Assembly: GCA_964292295.1 (NCBI GenBank)
Contig: CAXYVC010000048.1
Coordinates: 1-18,174 of the forward strand
Source of the DNA: CAXYVC01 sp964292295
Lineage (GTDB): Bacteria; Acidobacteriota; Holophagae; Holophagales; Holophagaceae
Direction: 5' to 3'
Length of the DNA: 18,174 bases
Made by a program: the position numbers and the translations under genes. Positions 6,388-13,839 of this stretch are shown in pieces (the first letter of the stretch is position 1; the number at the start of each line of letters is the position of its first letter). The notes under the pieces are model-generated. The model was not told where the DNA came from. It saw only the letters and a list, made by a program, of their open reading frames with translations, and did not search any database.

Positions 6388-7701
6388 ATGAACCGGAAGC
6401 TGAAGGTCGGTCTGGCGATCCTGGGCGGCGTGGCGGCCTTGCTGGTGGCGGCTCACCTCGTGGAGAACTTGCGGGGCAGGCACGCCTGGCGCAGCTGGAA
6501 GCGGGCCCGCCTGGCCGCCGGGGACCGCTTCGAACCGGCCGCCTTCGCCCCGCCCGCCCTGCCGGAGGCCGACAACTTCGCGGCCGCACCCCTGATCGCC
6601 GAGACCGTGCAGGGGCGGCGCCCCGGGCCCCAGGTCCCCTCCGCGCTCGGCGAACCCCGCCTGATGGGCAGCTGGCGCGAGGGACGAAGGTCCGACCTCG
6701 CGGCCCTGAAAGATACGCTGAAGGTGCAGGACCTGGACGCCTTCCTGGCGCCCTACGGGGTCGAGCTGGAGGCCCTGGCCGAGGCGGCTCGGCGCCCGGG
6801 CTGCCGCCTGCCCGTGGACTACGGCGCGCCCATGGCGGTTCCTCCCCAGTGGCTGGGCATGCGCGCCCGGGCGCGGCTCCTGGCCCTGCGGGCCCTCGTG
6901 CGCCTGGAGCAGGGGAAGTCGGAAGCCGCCCTGGAGGACGTGCTCACGGGCCTTCGCGTGGCTGGTCGCCTCCAGCGGGAGCCCCACCTCATCACCCAGC
7001 TCCTGCGCCTGGCCTGGGCGAACATCCTGTTGCAGCCCGTGTGGGAGGGGCTGGAGGCGCGGTGCTGGAGCGCCTCCCAGCTGGAGCGCCTCCAGGCGGC
7101 CCTGGAGAGGGTGGATCTCGTCGCCTCCTGGCGCCAGGCCGTCCTGTACGAAGGCTGCGGAAGCGTGTCCAGCTTCGAGGCGGTGGTCGAGAAGAACGCC
7201 ATCCTGCGGGGCTGGGCCTACCAGAACCTGGTGCGCATGGGCGGCTGGTGGTACCAGAACGCGGAGGTCATGGATTCGGTGCGGCACCGCTTCCGTCCCG
7301 AGGCCGAGGAACCCCTGAGGCGCATGCTCCTGGCCAGGAGGACGCCCTACACCTTCATGCTCGAATCCTTGCCCGCCATGTTGGGCCAGAACCAGCGCAT
7401 GGCCCGCACCCAGTCGGGGCTGGACCAGGCCCGCGTGGCCTGTGCCCTGGAGCGCTTCCGCCTGGCGAAGGGCTCCTATCCCGAGCGCCTGGAGGCGCTG
7501 GTACCGGGCTTCCTTCCCGAGGCGCCGGGCGACGTGATCGAGGGCCAGGCCCTTTGCTACACGCGCTTCCGTCCCGACGCCTTCCGGCTCTATTCCCCGG
7601 GGTGGAACCGCCAGGATGAGGGCGGGCGCTTGGTCCTTGAGGCGGGGGGCAGGAGCGATCCGGGCAGGGGCGACTGGCCCTGGACGGGGTCTCAGAGGTA
7701 G
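6388..7701 (+). CDS. Membrane-anchored protein of unknown function
   Basis: I do not recognise a characterised family. The 437-residue product begins MNRKLKVGLAILGGVAALLV, a signal-anchor or uncleaved membrane helix, and the rest appears extracytoplasmic and helical. Near the C terminus (about residues 360-425) is ALERFRLAKGSYPERLEALV, then DVIEGQALCYTRF and FRLYSPGWNRQDEGG. This resembles the globular end of uncharacterised planctomycete, verrucomicrobial and acidobacterial proteins, and loosely the C-terminal part of type II secretion pseudopilins. ATG 6388 was chosen because GGAGGG lies seven bases upstream and the membrane helix then starts at the N terminus; ATG 6352 would add 12 residues and cut through a dyad. 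It follows the sigma/anti-sigma pair by 60 bases and may be in the same operon. Its 3' end overlaps the convergent lipoprotein gene by 10 bases. Confidence 0.7.
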   Translation: MNRKLKVGLAILGGVAALLVAAHLVENLRGRHAWRSWKRARLAAGDRFEPAAFAPPALPEADNFAAAPLIAETVQGRRPGPQVPSALGEPRLMGSWREGRRSDLAALKDTLKVQDLDAFLAPYGVELEALAEAARRPGCRLPVDYGAPMAVPPQWLGMRARARLLALRALVRLEQGKSEAALEDVLTGLRVAGRLQREPHLITQLLRLAWANILLQPVWEGLEARCWSASQLERLQAALERVDLVASWRQAVLYEGCGSVSSFEAVVEKNAILRGWAYQNLVRMGGWWYQNAEVMDSVRHRFRPEAEEPLRRMLLARRTPYTFMLESLPAMLGQNQRMARTQSGLDQARVACALERFRLAKGSYPERLEALVPGFLPEAPGDVIEGQALCYTRFRPDAFRLYSPGWNRQDEGGRLVLEAGGRSDPGRGDWPWTGSQR

Positions 7702-8456
7702 CTGCGGGCGCCTAAGTACCGTTCCCGGAAGTAGGAGCTGTCCAGGGATTCCTCCCGGATGGTGCTGCCCTGGCGGGAGGCGTGCACGAAGCGGCCGCCT
7801 CCCGCGTAGAGGCCCACGTGGCTCACCTGGCCCTTGGCGCCGGTGGCGAAGAAGAGCAGGTCGCCCTTCTGGAGTCTGGCGCGCTCCACGGGGTGGCCCT
7901 GCTCCCACTGTTCCCGGGAGCTGCGGGGGATCCGGAGGCCGTCCAGGCGGTACACGGCCCAGACGAGGCCGCTGCAGTCGAAGCCGTCCCCGTTGGTGCC
8001 CCCCCACAGGTAGGGCACGCCCAGGAAGCTGCGGGCGCGCGCCACCAGGCGCTCCCGCAGCTCCGGGACCTTCCCGGGTTCGAGGGCGATGGGCTCGGGC
8101 GCCACGAGGTAGTAGACCTCCAGAACGCCTTCCCTCCGCAGGGCCTCGGCGCGGCGCCTGGCGGATTCCCGGTCCGGAAAGTCGCCGAAGCGCACCTTGT
8201 AGAGGCCGTCGGGCGCGGCGAAGTAGGTGGCGTCCAGGCCCAGATCCTGGAGGCGCGCGCTGAGGCGCGCGGCGTTCTCGACCCGGGCGAAGGCGCCGGC
8301 CTGGATCGTGGTGCCCAGGGCGCGGGCGGGGCGTTCCGAGGCCTGCGCGGGGACGGGGCGCCGCGGCGGGGCGGCGGGAGCGGGTCGCGGAGGCCGGCAG
8401 GCGGGGAGGGAGAGCAGCAGGCCCGCGACGAGGGCCAGGGCAACGCGCGGCCTCAC
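7692..8456 (-). CDS. Lipoprotein with SPOR domain and NlpC/P60 peptidase domain
   Basis: The 254-residue protein has a lipoprotein signal (LLLSLPAC, lipid-modified cysteine at residue 20), then a Pro/Ala/Arg-rich linker. A SPOR-like domain follows at about residues 47-118 (TIQAGAFARVENAARLSARL, then GLYKVRFGDFPDRESARRRA). A C-terminal NlpC/P60 domain at about 133-250 has the motif FDCSGLVW with catalytic Cys161, His213 in SHVGLY and His225 in FVHAS. The family cleaves peptide stems of peptidoglycan; SPOR domains bind glycan strands stripped of stem peptides, often at division sites. It is therefore probably an envelope-anchored D,L-endopeptidase. The start is GTG 8456, overlapping the kinase stop (GTGA) with GAGGAGG just upstream, so it is coupled to the kinase gene. 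What a wall hydrolase does at the end of a hydrogenase/kinase operon is unclear. Confidence 0.88.
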   Translation of the reverse strand: MRPRVALALVAGLLLSLPACRPPRPAPAAPPRRPVPAQASERPARALGTTIQAGAFARVENAARLSARLQDLGLDATYFAAPDGLYKVRFGDFPDRESARRRAEALRREGVLEVYYLVAPEPIALEPGKVPELRERLVARARSFLGVPYLWGGTNGDGFDCSGLVWAVYRLDGLRIPRSSREQWEQGHPVERARLQKGDLLFFATGAKGQVSHVGLYAGGGRFVHASRQGSTIREESLDSSYFRERYLGARSYL

Positions 8457-9751
8457 GCGCCCTCCTCGGGCAGGGGCTGGGGCAGCTCGAAGGTGAACTC
8501 GGCCCACTCCCCTGGGCGGGAACGGGCATCCATGCGGCCCCCGTGGAGGAGCACGATGCGCCAGGAGGTGTAGAGGCCCACGCCCGTGCCCTTGATCCGG
8601 GCCAGCTCGGGGCTCTGCAGGCGGCTGAACTTGCGGAAGAGGCGGCCGCGCTGCTCGGGGGGGAAGCCGGGGCCCTCGTTCCAGACCGCCACGCGGACGA
8701 GGTTCGGCTCGTGCCCATAGTGGAGGCGGATCAGCCCGCCCTCGCGGCCGTACTTCACGGCGTTGCCCAGCAGGTTCACCGTCACGATCTTCAGCAGGGC
8801 GGGATCGCAGCGGAGCGCTTCCGGCCGCTCCGGGTAGTGGCGCTCCACGCGCATGCCCCGCTCGGCGATCTGGGGCTGCACCAGCTCCAGGGCGGGCTCG
8901 AGCACCTCCTCCACGAGCATGGACTCCGTGGCCGCGAGGCGCAGCCTTCCGCCCTCCATGCGGGCGAGGTCGAGGTACTCGCGCACCAGGTCCAGCAGGT
9001 AGCTGCCCTTCTGGATGAGGCGCTCCAGCTTCTGCACGTGGCGCGGGTCCAGCTCCCCCAGGTAGCCGCCCGTGAGCACCCGCGCGTCGGTGATCATGCT
9101 GGCGATGGGGTTCTTCAGCTCGTGGCTCACGAAGGCGAGCATCTCGTTGTAGGCCTGGTTGGCGGCAGTGAGCTGCTCGATGCGCCAGACCTTCTCGACC
9201 GCCTGGCTCAGGCGCTCGGCCAGGGCGCGCCACAGGCGGACGTGGTAGGGCGTGTAGACCCGTTCGTCCCGCGAGCTGAGGAAGAGCAGGCCATAGGGGC
9301 GCTGCTCCACCATGAGGGGGCAGGCCATGCTGGAGCGCACGCCCTCCCGCACCAGCAGGCGGGTGGAGGCGCTGCGGGGGTGCTCCGCCTCGTAGCGCGC
9401 CAGGTCGTAGATGATGCGGCTGCAGCCGCTGGCGAGCACCGTCTGCAGGGAGCTGCCCGCGAGGTCCTCCGCGTAGCCGTCCTTCAGCAGCACTTCCGGG
9501 TACAGGGCCCGGGTGCGCCGGGAGACCACGCGCCGCCCGTTCTCCTCCACGAAGGCCAGGCCGATGCGGTCGCAGGGGTAGAGCGCCCGCAGGTTGCCGA
9601 AGAGCCAGTCCAGCAGCTCGTCCAGGGACTCCTTGGCGCTGACCTTGCGGTTCACCGTGTCGAGGATCTCCTGCTCCTCCGCCGGGAAGACCTCTTCCTC
9701 GGCGCCTTCGAAGGTGCTCAGGAAATGGAGGTTGGCGTGGAGGTCGACCAT
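8453..9751 (-). CDS. Soluble GAF-domain sensor histidine kinase
   Basis: The 432-residue protein has no membrane helix. A GAF domain occupies about residues 35-190 and contains cysteines at 60, 110 and 144. A HisKA dimerisation region has the phospho-acceptor His210 in FVSHELKNP. The HATPase domain shows the N box (NLLGNAVKYG), G1 (WNEGPGFPP), F-box region (LFRKFSRL) and G2 (GTGVGLY). It should autophosphorylate in response to a cytoplasmic signal sensed by the GAF domain and pass phosphate to a receiver. The obvious candidate is the stand-alone receiver at the head of the same operon. ATG 9751 is the only reasonable start in the frame; its ribosome-binding site is weak and a strong GC hairpin lies 27 bases upstream. 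The stop overlaps the GTG of the downstream lipoprotein gene. Confidence 0.9.
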   Translation of the reverse strand: MVDLHANLHFLSTFEGAEEEVFPAEEQEILDTVNRKVSAKESLDELLDWLFGNLRALYPCDRIGLAFVEENGRRVVSRRTRALYPEVLLKDGYAEDLAGSSLQTVLASGCSRIIYDLARYEAEHPRSASTRLLVREGVRSSMACPLMVEQRPYGLLFLSSRDERVYTPYHVRLWRALAERLSQAVEKVWRIEQLTAANQAYNEMLAFVSHELKNPIASMITDARVLTGGYLGELDPRHVQKLERLIQKGSYLLDLVREYLDLARMEGGRLRLAATESMLVEEVLEPALELVQPQIAERGMRVERHYPERPEALRCDPALLKIVTVNLLGNAVKYGREGGLIRLHYGHEPNLVRVAVWNEGPGFPPEQRGRLFRKFSRLQSPELARIKGTGVGLYTSWRIVLLHGGRMDARSRPGEWAEFTFELPQPLPEEGA

Positions 9752-9778
9752 GGCGGGGTCCGCACGGCCATTCTCCCA

Positions 9779-9800
9779 CGGGCCGGCGGGAGCCGGCCCG
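9779..9800 (-). terminator. Strong GC hairpin between hydA and the histidine-kinase gene
   Basis: A perfect 9-bp all-G/C stem (CGGGCCGGC at 9779-9787, GCCGGCCCG at 9792-9800) closes a four-base loop. It sits 17 bases past the hydA stop and 27 bases before the kinase ATG. No U-tract follows on the minus strand, so it is not a classic intrinsic terminator. It may instead attenuate transcription, mark an RNA processing end that protects hyd mRNA, or be bound by protein. It would let the hydrogenase and kinase genes be expressed at different levels. Confidence 0.45.
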
Positions 9801-9816
9801 CAGGAAAGGCCAGGGT

Positions 9817-11742
9817 CTACTCGATGTATTTCCCCCGGGGCGTGTAGTGCGTGTGCAGCAGGGCGTGGCTCTTCGCGCCGCAGGGGCCCTCGGTCAGGAA
9901 GTCCTCGTACAGCTTCAGCAGGGCGGGATTCTCGTGGGACTTCCGCACCGCGTACGCACGGTCCTCCTCGTAGATGGCGCGGGCGCGCGCCTCCCGGATG
10001 GCGGGGCTGGTGGGGATCGGCTGCCCGCCGCCGCCGATGCAGCCGCCGGGGCAGCCCATGAACTCGATGAAGTGGCACTTGGAGAGCTCGCCACCGCGTC
10101 GGATGTCCTCCATCACCTTCTTGGCGTTGGCGGTGCCGTGGGCCACCGCCACCTTCAGGGTGTGCCCCTTCAGGAAGCGCCAGTGGGGGAAGAGGTGCGC
10201 CAGCATGGGGGGCACCTCTCCCACCTCCTGGATGGGGAGCTCCAGGTAGCGCACGCCATCGAATCCGCGCAGGGGCTTGATTTCCGCGTGCTCGAAGAGG
10301 TTCTCCACCTTCACGCCGCACACCAGCTCCACGACCGTGCGCAGGGCCGCCTCCATCACGCCGCCGGTGGCGCCGAAGATCACGCCCGACCCCGTGGCCG
10401 TTCCGAAGGGGGCGTCGAAGTCGCTCTTCGGAAGCATCGGGAGCTCCAGGCCGGCCTCGCTGATCATCTTCGCCAGTTCCCGGGTGGTGAGGCCGTAGTC
10501 CACGTCCTTGAAGCCGCTGGCGGCCATCTCGGAGCGGTTGCACTCGAACTTCTTGGCCGAGCAGGGCATGAGGGCCACCGTCACGATGTCCTTCGGGTCG
10601 ATCCCGTGCTTCTCGGCGTAGTACGTCTTGATCACCGCGCCGAACATCTGCTGGGGGCTCTTGGCGGTGCTCAGGTTCGGGATGTATTCGGGGTAGAAGT
10701 GCTCCAGGTATTTCACCCACCCCGGCGAGCAGGAGGTGAACTGGGGGAAGGCGGCGCCGGGCTCCCGCAGCAGCAGCGCCTTCTTGAGGCGCAGCAGCAG
10801 TTCGGTGCCCTCCTCCAGGATCGTGAGGTCCGCCGAGAAGTTGGTGTCGAAGACCCGGTCGAAGCCGCACATGCGCAGCGCCGTGTTCAGCTCGAAGGTG
10901 AGGGCTCGGCCCGGCGCGAGGCCGAAGCATTCGCCGATGGCGGCCCGCGGGCTGGGGGCGGTCTGGATCACCACGTGCTTGGCGGGGTCGTCGATGGCGG
11001 CCCACACCTCGTCCGTGGGGTCGTTGGCGCGCAGGGCGCCCGTGGGGCAGCGGTTGATGCACTGCCCGCAGTTGATGCACACCACGCTGCCCAGGGGCTT
11101 CTCCAGGAAGGTGCCGATGTGGCTCCTGGCGCCCCGCTCGATCACCTCGATGGTGCCGACCTCCTGGAGGTCGATGCAGGTGCGCACGCAGCGGCGGCAG
11201 AGGATGCACTTGTTGTTGTCCCGCACCACGCTGGTGCTGGATGCGTCGATCTCGTGGACGGGCTGGCTCTGGTGGCCGAAGCGGAAGAAGTCGACGCCGT
11301 ATTCCCTGGCGAGGGACTGGAGCTCGCAGGTGCCGTTGCGCCCGCAGGCGTAGCAGTCGCCCACGTGCTCGGAGAGGAGCAGGTCCAGGATGTGGCGCCG
11401 CGCCCGGCGCACCCGTTCGGTGTGCGTGCGCACCTTGATGGGGGCGGTGACGGGGTAGGCGCAGGCGGCCTGGAGGGTGCGCTGGCCCTCGATCTCCACG
11501 GAGCAGATGCGGCAGACGCCCGCCACGCAAAGGTCCGGGTGGTGGCATAGGGTGGGGATCCGCACGCCCACGCGGGCGGCGGCCTCCAGGATGGTGGTGC
11601 CCAAGGGCACCTTCACCTCCGTCCCGTTGATGGAGATGCCCACCTGGCCGCCGATGGCCTGGGGGCGGTCGGGCGGCGGCACCACCTGGGCCTGCTGGCT
11701 GGCGGGGGCGCGGCGGGATGCAGTCGTGGTCTGGTCGGACAT
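9817..11742 (-). CDS. hydA: [FeFe] hydrogenase catalytic subunit HydA (trimeric, NAD(P)H-linked type)
   Basis: The 641-residue protein has the domain order of HydA from HydABC hydrogenases. A [2Fe-2S] domain has Cys66, 77, 80 and 94. A His-Cys [4Fe-4S] site has His126, Cys130, 133 and 139. A two-cluster ferredoxin domain has Cys179/182/185/189 and Cys222/225/228/232. The H-cluster domain has L1 TSCSPGW (Cys338), L2 MPCSAKKFE (Cys393) and L3 FMGCPGGCIGGGGQP (Cys564 and 568). All H-cluster ligands are present, so it should be catalytically active rather than a degenerate homologue. It interconverts protons and H2 in the cytoplasm; no Tat signal is seen. A Pro/Gln/Ala-rich leader of about 33 residues precedes the [2Fe-2S] fold. 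The protein ends about 70 residues past L3 with the common LLHTHY tail. ATG 11742 has GGAG seven bases upstream. HydB ends 20 bases before it. Confidence 0.96.
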   Translation of the reverse strand: MSDQTTTASRRAPASQQAQVVPPPDRPQAIGGQVGISINGTEVKVPLGTTILEAAARVGVRIPTLCHHPDLCVAGVCRICSVEIEGQRTLQAACAYPVTAPIKVRTHTERVRRARRHILDLLLSEHVGDCYACGRNGTCELQSLAREYGVDFFRFGHQSQPVHEIDASSTSVVRDNNKCILCRRCVRTCIDLQEVGTIEVIERGARSHIGTFLEKPLGSVVCINCGQCINRCPTGALRANDPTDEVWAAIDDPAKHVVIQTAPSPRAAIGECFGLAPGRALTFELNTALRMCGFDRVFDTNFSADLTILEEGTELLLRLKKALLLREPGAAFPQFTSCSPGWVKYLEHFYPEYIPNLSTAKSPQQMFGAVIKTYYAEKHGIDPKDIVTVALMPCSAKKFECNRSEMAASGFKDVDYGLTTRELAKMISEAGLELPMLPKSDFDAPFGTATGSGVIFGATGGVMEAALRTVVELVCGVKVENLFEHAEIKPLRGFDGVRYLELPIQEVGEVPPMLAHLFPHWRFLKGHTLKVAVAHGTANAKKVMEDIRRGGELSKCHFIEFMGCPGGCIGGGGQPIPTSPAIREARARAIYEEDRAYAVRKSHENPALLKLYEDFLTEGPCGAKSHALLHTHYTPRGKYIE

Positions 11743-11762
11743 GGTCGACTCCGATGCGCGCG

Positions 11763-12938
11763 TCAGGCGTGGGTGAACTGGCGGCCCATGATCTCGTCGC
11801 GGAAGTGCTTCACGACGGAGAGGAAGGCGTTGGGGCTGCTCTGGCCGAGCCCGCACTTGGAGGCGATCTGCATGGTCTCCCCCAGGGCGCACAGCTCGTT
11901 CAGGTGGGCCATGGAACAGGTGCCCTCCTGGAGGCGCCGCACGCCCTCCAGGAGCTTCGGGTTGCCGCAGCGGCAGGGGGTGCACTGGCCGCAGCTCTCG
12001 TCCACGAAGAAGGCGAGGAAGTTCTCCAGCACCCGCAGCATGTCGCGCTGGGGCCCGAAGACGATCACGCTGCCGCCGGTGGGGATGTCCTCGAAGGCCA
12101 GGGTGCGCCCGAATTCCGCGGCGGGAACGCACTGCCCCGAGGCGCCGCCGATCTGGACGGCCTTGGCCCCCGTGCCGCCCACCTGCGCGAGCAGTTCGTG
12201 GACGGTGATGCCCAGGGGGAGCTCGTAGACGCCGGGGCGCTCGCAGTCGCCGGAGACGCTGAAGAGCTTCGGGCCCGTGCTCTTCTCGGTGCCCTTGGAG
12301 CGGAACCAGGCCGCGCCCTTGGCCAGGATGCAGGCGGCCGAGGCGAGGGTCTCCACGTTGTTCACCACCGTGGGGTGCCCCAGGAAGCCGGTGTTCACGG
12401 GGAAGGGGGGCCGGTTGCGCGGTTCGCCCCGGAAGCCCTCCAGGCACTCGATGAGGGCGGTCTCCTCGCCGCAGATGTAGGCGCCGGCGCCCGTGAAGAC
12501 CCGGATGTCGAAGTCCAGGTCGCTGCCCAGGATCTCGCGCCCCAGCAGCTTCTGCTCCCGGCGGCGCGCCAGCACTTCCAGGAGGTGGGGCTTCAGGTAG
12601 GTGTACTCGCCGCGCAGGAAGAGGATGCCCTCCTTGGCGCCGATGGCCCTTCCCGCGAGGGTCATGCCCTCGAAGACGAGGTCCGCGTGCTCCTGGAGGA
12701 TCACCCGGTCCTTGAAGGTGCCGGGCTCACCCTCGTCGGCGTTGCAGACCACGAACTTGCGGCTGGACTTGGCGGCCGCCGCGAAGTTCCACTTCACGCC
12801 CGTGGGGAAGCCCGCGCCGCCGCGGCCCTTGAGGCCGGAGGCGCCGATCTCGGCGATGATGTCGGGGCGGGGCAGGGACAGGGCCCTGCGCAGGCCCTCT
12901 TCCGGAACCATGGAGGCAAAGGTCGGGACGGGGCTCAT
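11763..12938 (-). CDS. hydB: Minimal HydB: NuoF-like flavin/NAD(P)H-binding hydrogenase subunit
   Basis: The 391-residue protein matches the NuoF/HydB core. FMN/NAD(H) motifs are GLKGRGGAGFPTGVKW (residues 35-50), NADEGEPGTFKDR (66-78) and GAGAYICGEETALIECLEG (150-168). The distal [4Fe-4S] site is ESCGQCTPCR with Cys316, 319 and 322, plus Cys362 in SKCGLGQ. It should exchange electrons between NAD(P)H and the iron-sulfur chain leading to HydA. Well-studied bifurcating HydB proteins are near 600 residues, with an N-terminal [2Fe-2S] domain and a C-terminal two-[4Fe-4S] ferredoxin domain. Both are absent here: the core begins by residue 15-35 and the protein ends 29 residues after Cys362. The start codon overlaps the hydC stop (ATGA), with AAGGAGG ten bases upstream. 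This reading favours simple NAD(P)H coupling over ferredoxin bifurcation but does not prove it. Confidence 0.94.
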   Translation of the reverse strand: MSPVPTFASMVPEEGLRRALSLPRPDIIAEIGASGLKGRGGAGFPTGVKWNFAAAAKSSRKFVVCNADEGEPGTFKDRVILQEHADLVFEGMTLAGRAIGAKEGILFLRGEYTYLKPHLLEVLARRREQKLLGREILGSDLDFDIRVFTGAGAYICGEETALIECLEGFRGEPRNRPPFPVNTGFLGHPTVVNNVETLASAACILAKGAAWFRSKGTEKSTGPKLFSVSGDCERPGVYELPLGITVHELLAQVGGTGAKAVQIGGASGQCVPAAEFGRTLAFEDIPTGGSVIVFGPQRDMLRVLENFLAFFVDESCGQCTPCRCGNPKLLEGVRRLQEGTCSMAHLNELCALGETMQIASKCGLGQSSPNAFLSVVKHFRDEIMGRQFTHA

Positions 12939-13456
12939 GCGAGGTGGACCTCCTTCCTCTCGGTGGCGTGGACGCCGAAGACCTTGCGGCAGTCCTCGAG
13001 GATCGCGTGCACCTGTTCCGGCGTGACGCGGGTGAAGACCCGCTCGTTCACCAGGAGCGCCGGCCCCTGGTCGCACATGCCCATGCAGTTCGCCCACTCC
13101 AGGGTGAACTTGCCGTCCTTCGTGGTCTCGCCGAAGGCGATGCCCAGGTCGTTCTCCAGCTGGCGGGCCCCGCGGTCCTTCCCCTGCATGTCGCAGGAGA
13201 TGGTGCGGCAGAGGCGGATCACGAAGCGGCCCTGGGCGCGCTCCCCCAGGAATGCATAGAAGGAGGCGACGCTGTGCACCTCCACGGGGTGGATGCCCAG
13301 CTCGTCGGCCACCACCTGGAGGGCGTAGGCGTCGAGCCGGTGGTACGTGCGCTTCACCTCCTGGAGGATGGTCAGCAGGGCGCTGCGGTCGCAGCCGAAG
13401 CGCTCGGCCAGCGCCTTGACCTCCCGAACCAGGCGTTCCCGTTCGGTCATCAGCAT
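12935..13456 (-). CDS. hydC: HydC: NuoE-like [2Fe-2S] hydrogenase subunit
   Basis: The 173-residue protein has the NuoE/HydC layout. A helical N-terminal half (LLTILQEVKRTYHRLDAYAL, VADELGIHPVEVHSVASFYA) is followed by a thioredoxin-like [2Fe-2S] domain with Cys83 and Cys88 (LCRTISC) and Cys124 and Cys128 (ANCMGMC). In trimeric hydrogenases this subunit sits next to HydB and carries a [2Fe-2S] cluster near the flavin. ATG 13456 was preferred to ATG 13450 because GGGAGG lies seven bases upstream of it. The stop overlaps the hydB start (ATGA) and the start comes two bases after the receiver stop, so receiver, hydC and hydB are tightly coupled. Confidence 0.94.
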   Translation of the reverse strand: MLMTERERLVREVKALAERFGCDRSALLTILQEVKRTYHRLDAYALQVVADELGIHPVEVHSVASFYAFLGERAQGRFVIRLCRTISCDMQGKDRGARQLENDLGIAFGETTKDGKFTLEWANCMGMCDQGPALLVNERVFTRVTPEQVHAILEDCRKVFGVHATERKEVHLA

Positions 13457-13458
13457 GG

Positions 13459-13839
13459 CTAGGCCTCCCGGCGCGCCAGCAGGCGCGCCACCTTCGCCAC
13501 GAGCACGTCGGGCTCCACGGGCTTGGGCACGAAATCGTCCACGGGCACCATCTCGTCGTCCGGGCCGAAGGCGAGGCCTGAGGCGGTGGCGACGCTGGTG
13601 AGCATGAGGATCGGCAGTTTCAGGCCCTTCCGGCGCAGCTCCTGGGCCATGGTGAAGCCGTCGTCCGGCTGCTCCATCATCACGTCCAGGATCAGCAGGT
13701 CCGGCTGGAAGCGCTCCACCATCCGGAGGCCTTCCTGGCGGCTTCCCGCGGAGGCCACCTCGTGGCCCTCCTTCTGGAGGAAGAGCTGGCTGGCTTCCAC
13801 GATGTCGGGGTCGTCGTCGACGATGAGGACCTTGGCCAT
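13459..13839 (-). CDS. Stand-alone response-regulator receiver protein
   Basis: The 126-residue protein is a complete CheY-like receiver and nothing else. Visible elements are the acidic pair in LIVDDDPD (residues 5-12), phospho-acceptor Asp52 in LLILDVMM, a threonine in ILMLTSVA and lysine in DFVPKPVEP. There is no DNA-binding or enzymatic output domain. The stretch between the threonine and lysine contains an acidic insert (GPDDEMVPVDDF), longer than in CheY. As first gene of the operon (AGGAG six bases before ATG 13839) it is expressed with HydC/B/A and the GAF kinase. It may be that kinase's partner, acting by protein-protein contact on the hydrogenase, on another regulator or in a phosphorelay. 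That role is inferred from position only. Confidence 0.9.
   Translation of the reverse strand: MAKVLIVDDDPDIVEASQLFLQKEGHEVASAGSRQEGLRMVERFQPDLLILDVMMEQPDDGFTMAQELRRKGLKLPILMLTSVATASGLAFGPDDEMVPVDDFVPKPVEPDVLVAKVARLLARREA

Noticed and set aside
5506..8718. A 1070-codon open frame on the minus strand
   Set aside because: It runs antisense to the anti-sigma and 6388-7701 genes and out of frame through the lipoprotein gene. Its translation is Arg/Pro/Gly/Ala-rich low-complexity sequence, typical of shadow frames at this GC content.
11548..12447. Upstream extension of the hydA frame beyond ATG 11742
   Set aside because: The frame stays open into hydB, but the added sequence is low-complexity and antedates a good ribosome-binding site at 11742. 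A fusion is not supported.
12939..13097. Upstream extension of the hydB frame that might supply the missing N-terminal iron-sulfur domain
   Set aside because: These codons overlap hydC in another frame, are rich in Arg/Gly/Pro and contain no cysteines resembling a [2Fe-2S] site.
9847..13259. Long plus-strand open frames (up to 567 codons) across the hydrogenase genes
   Set aside because: They are complements of hydA, hydB and hydC, which carry unmistakable cofactor motifs. The plus-strand products show no domain.
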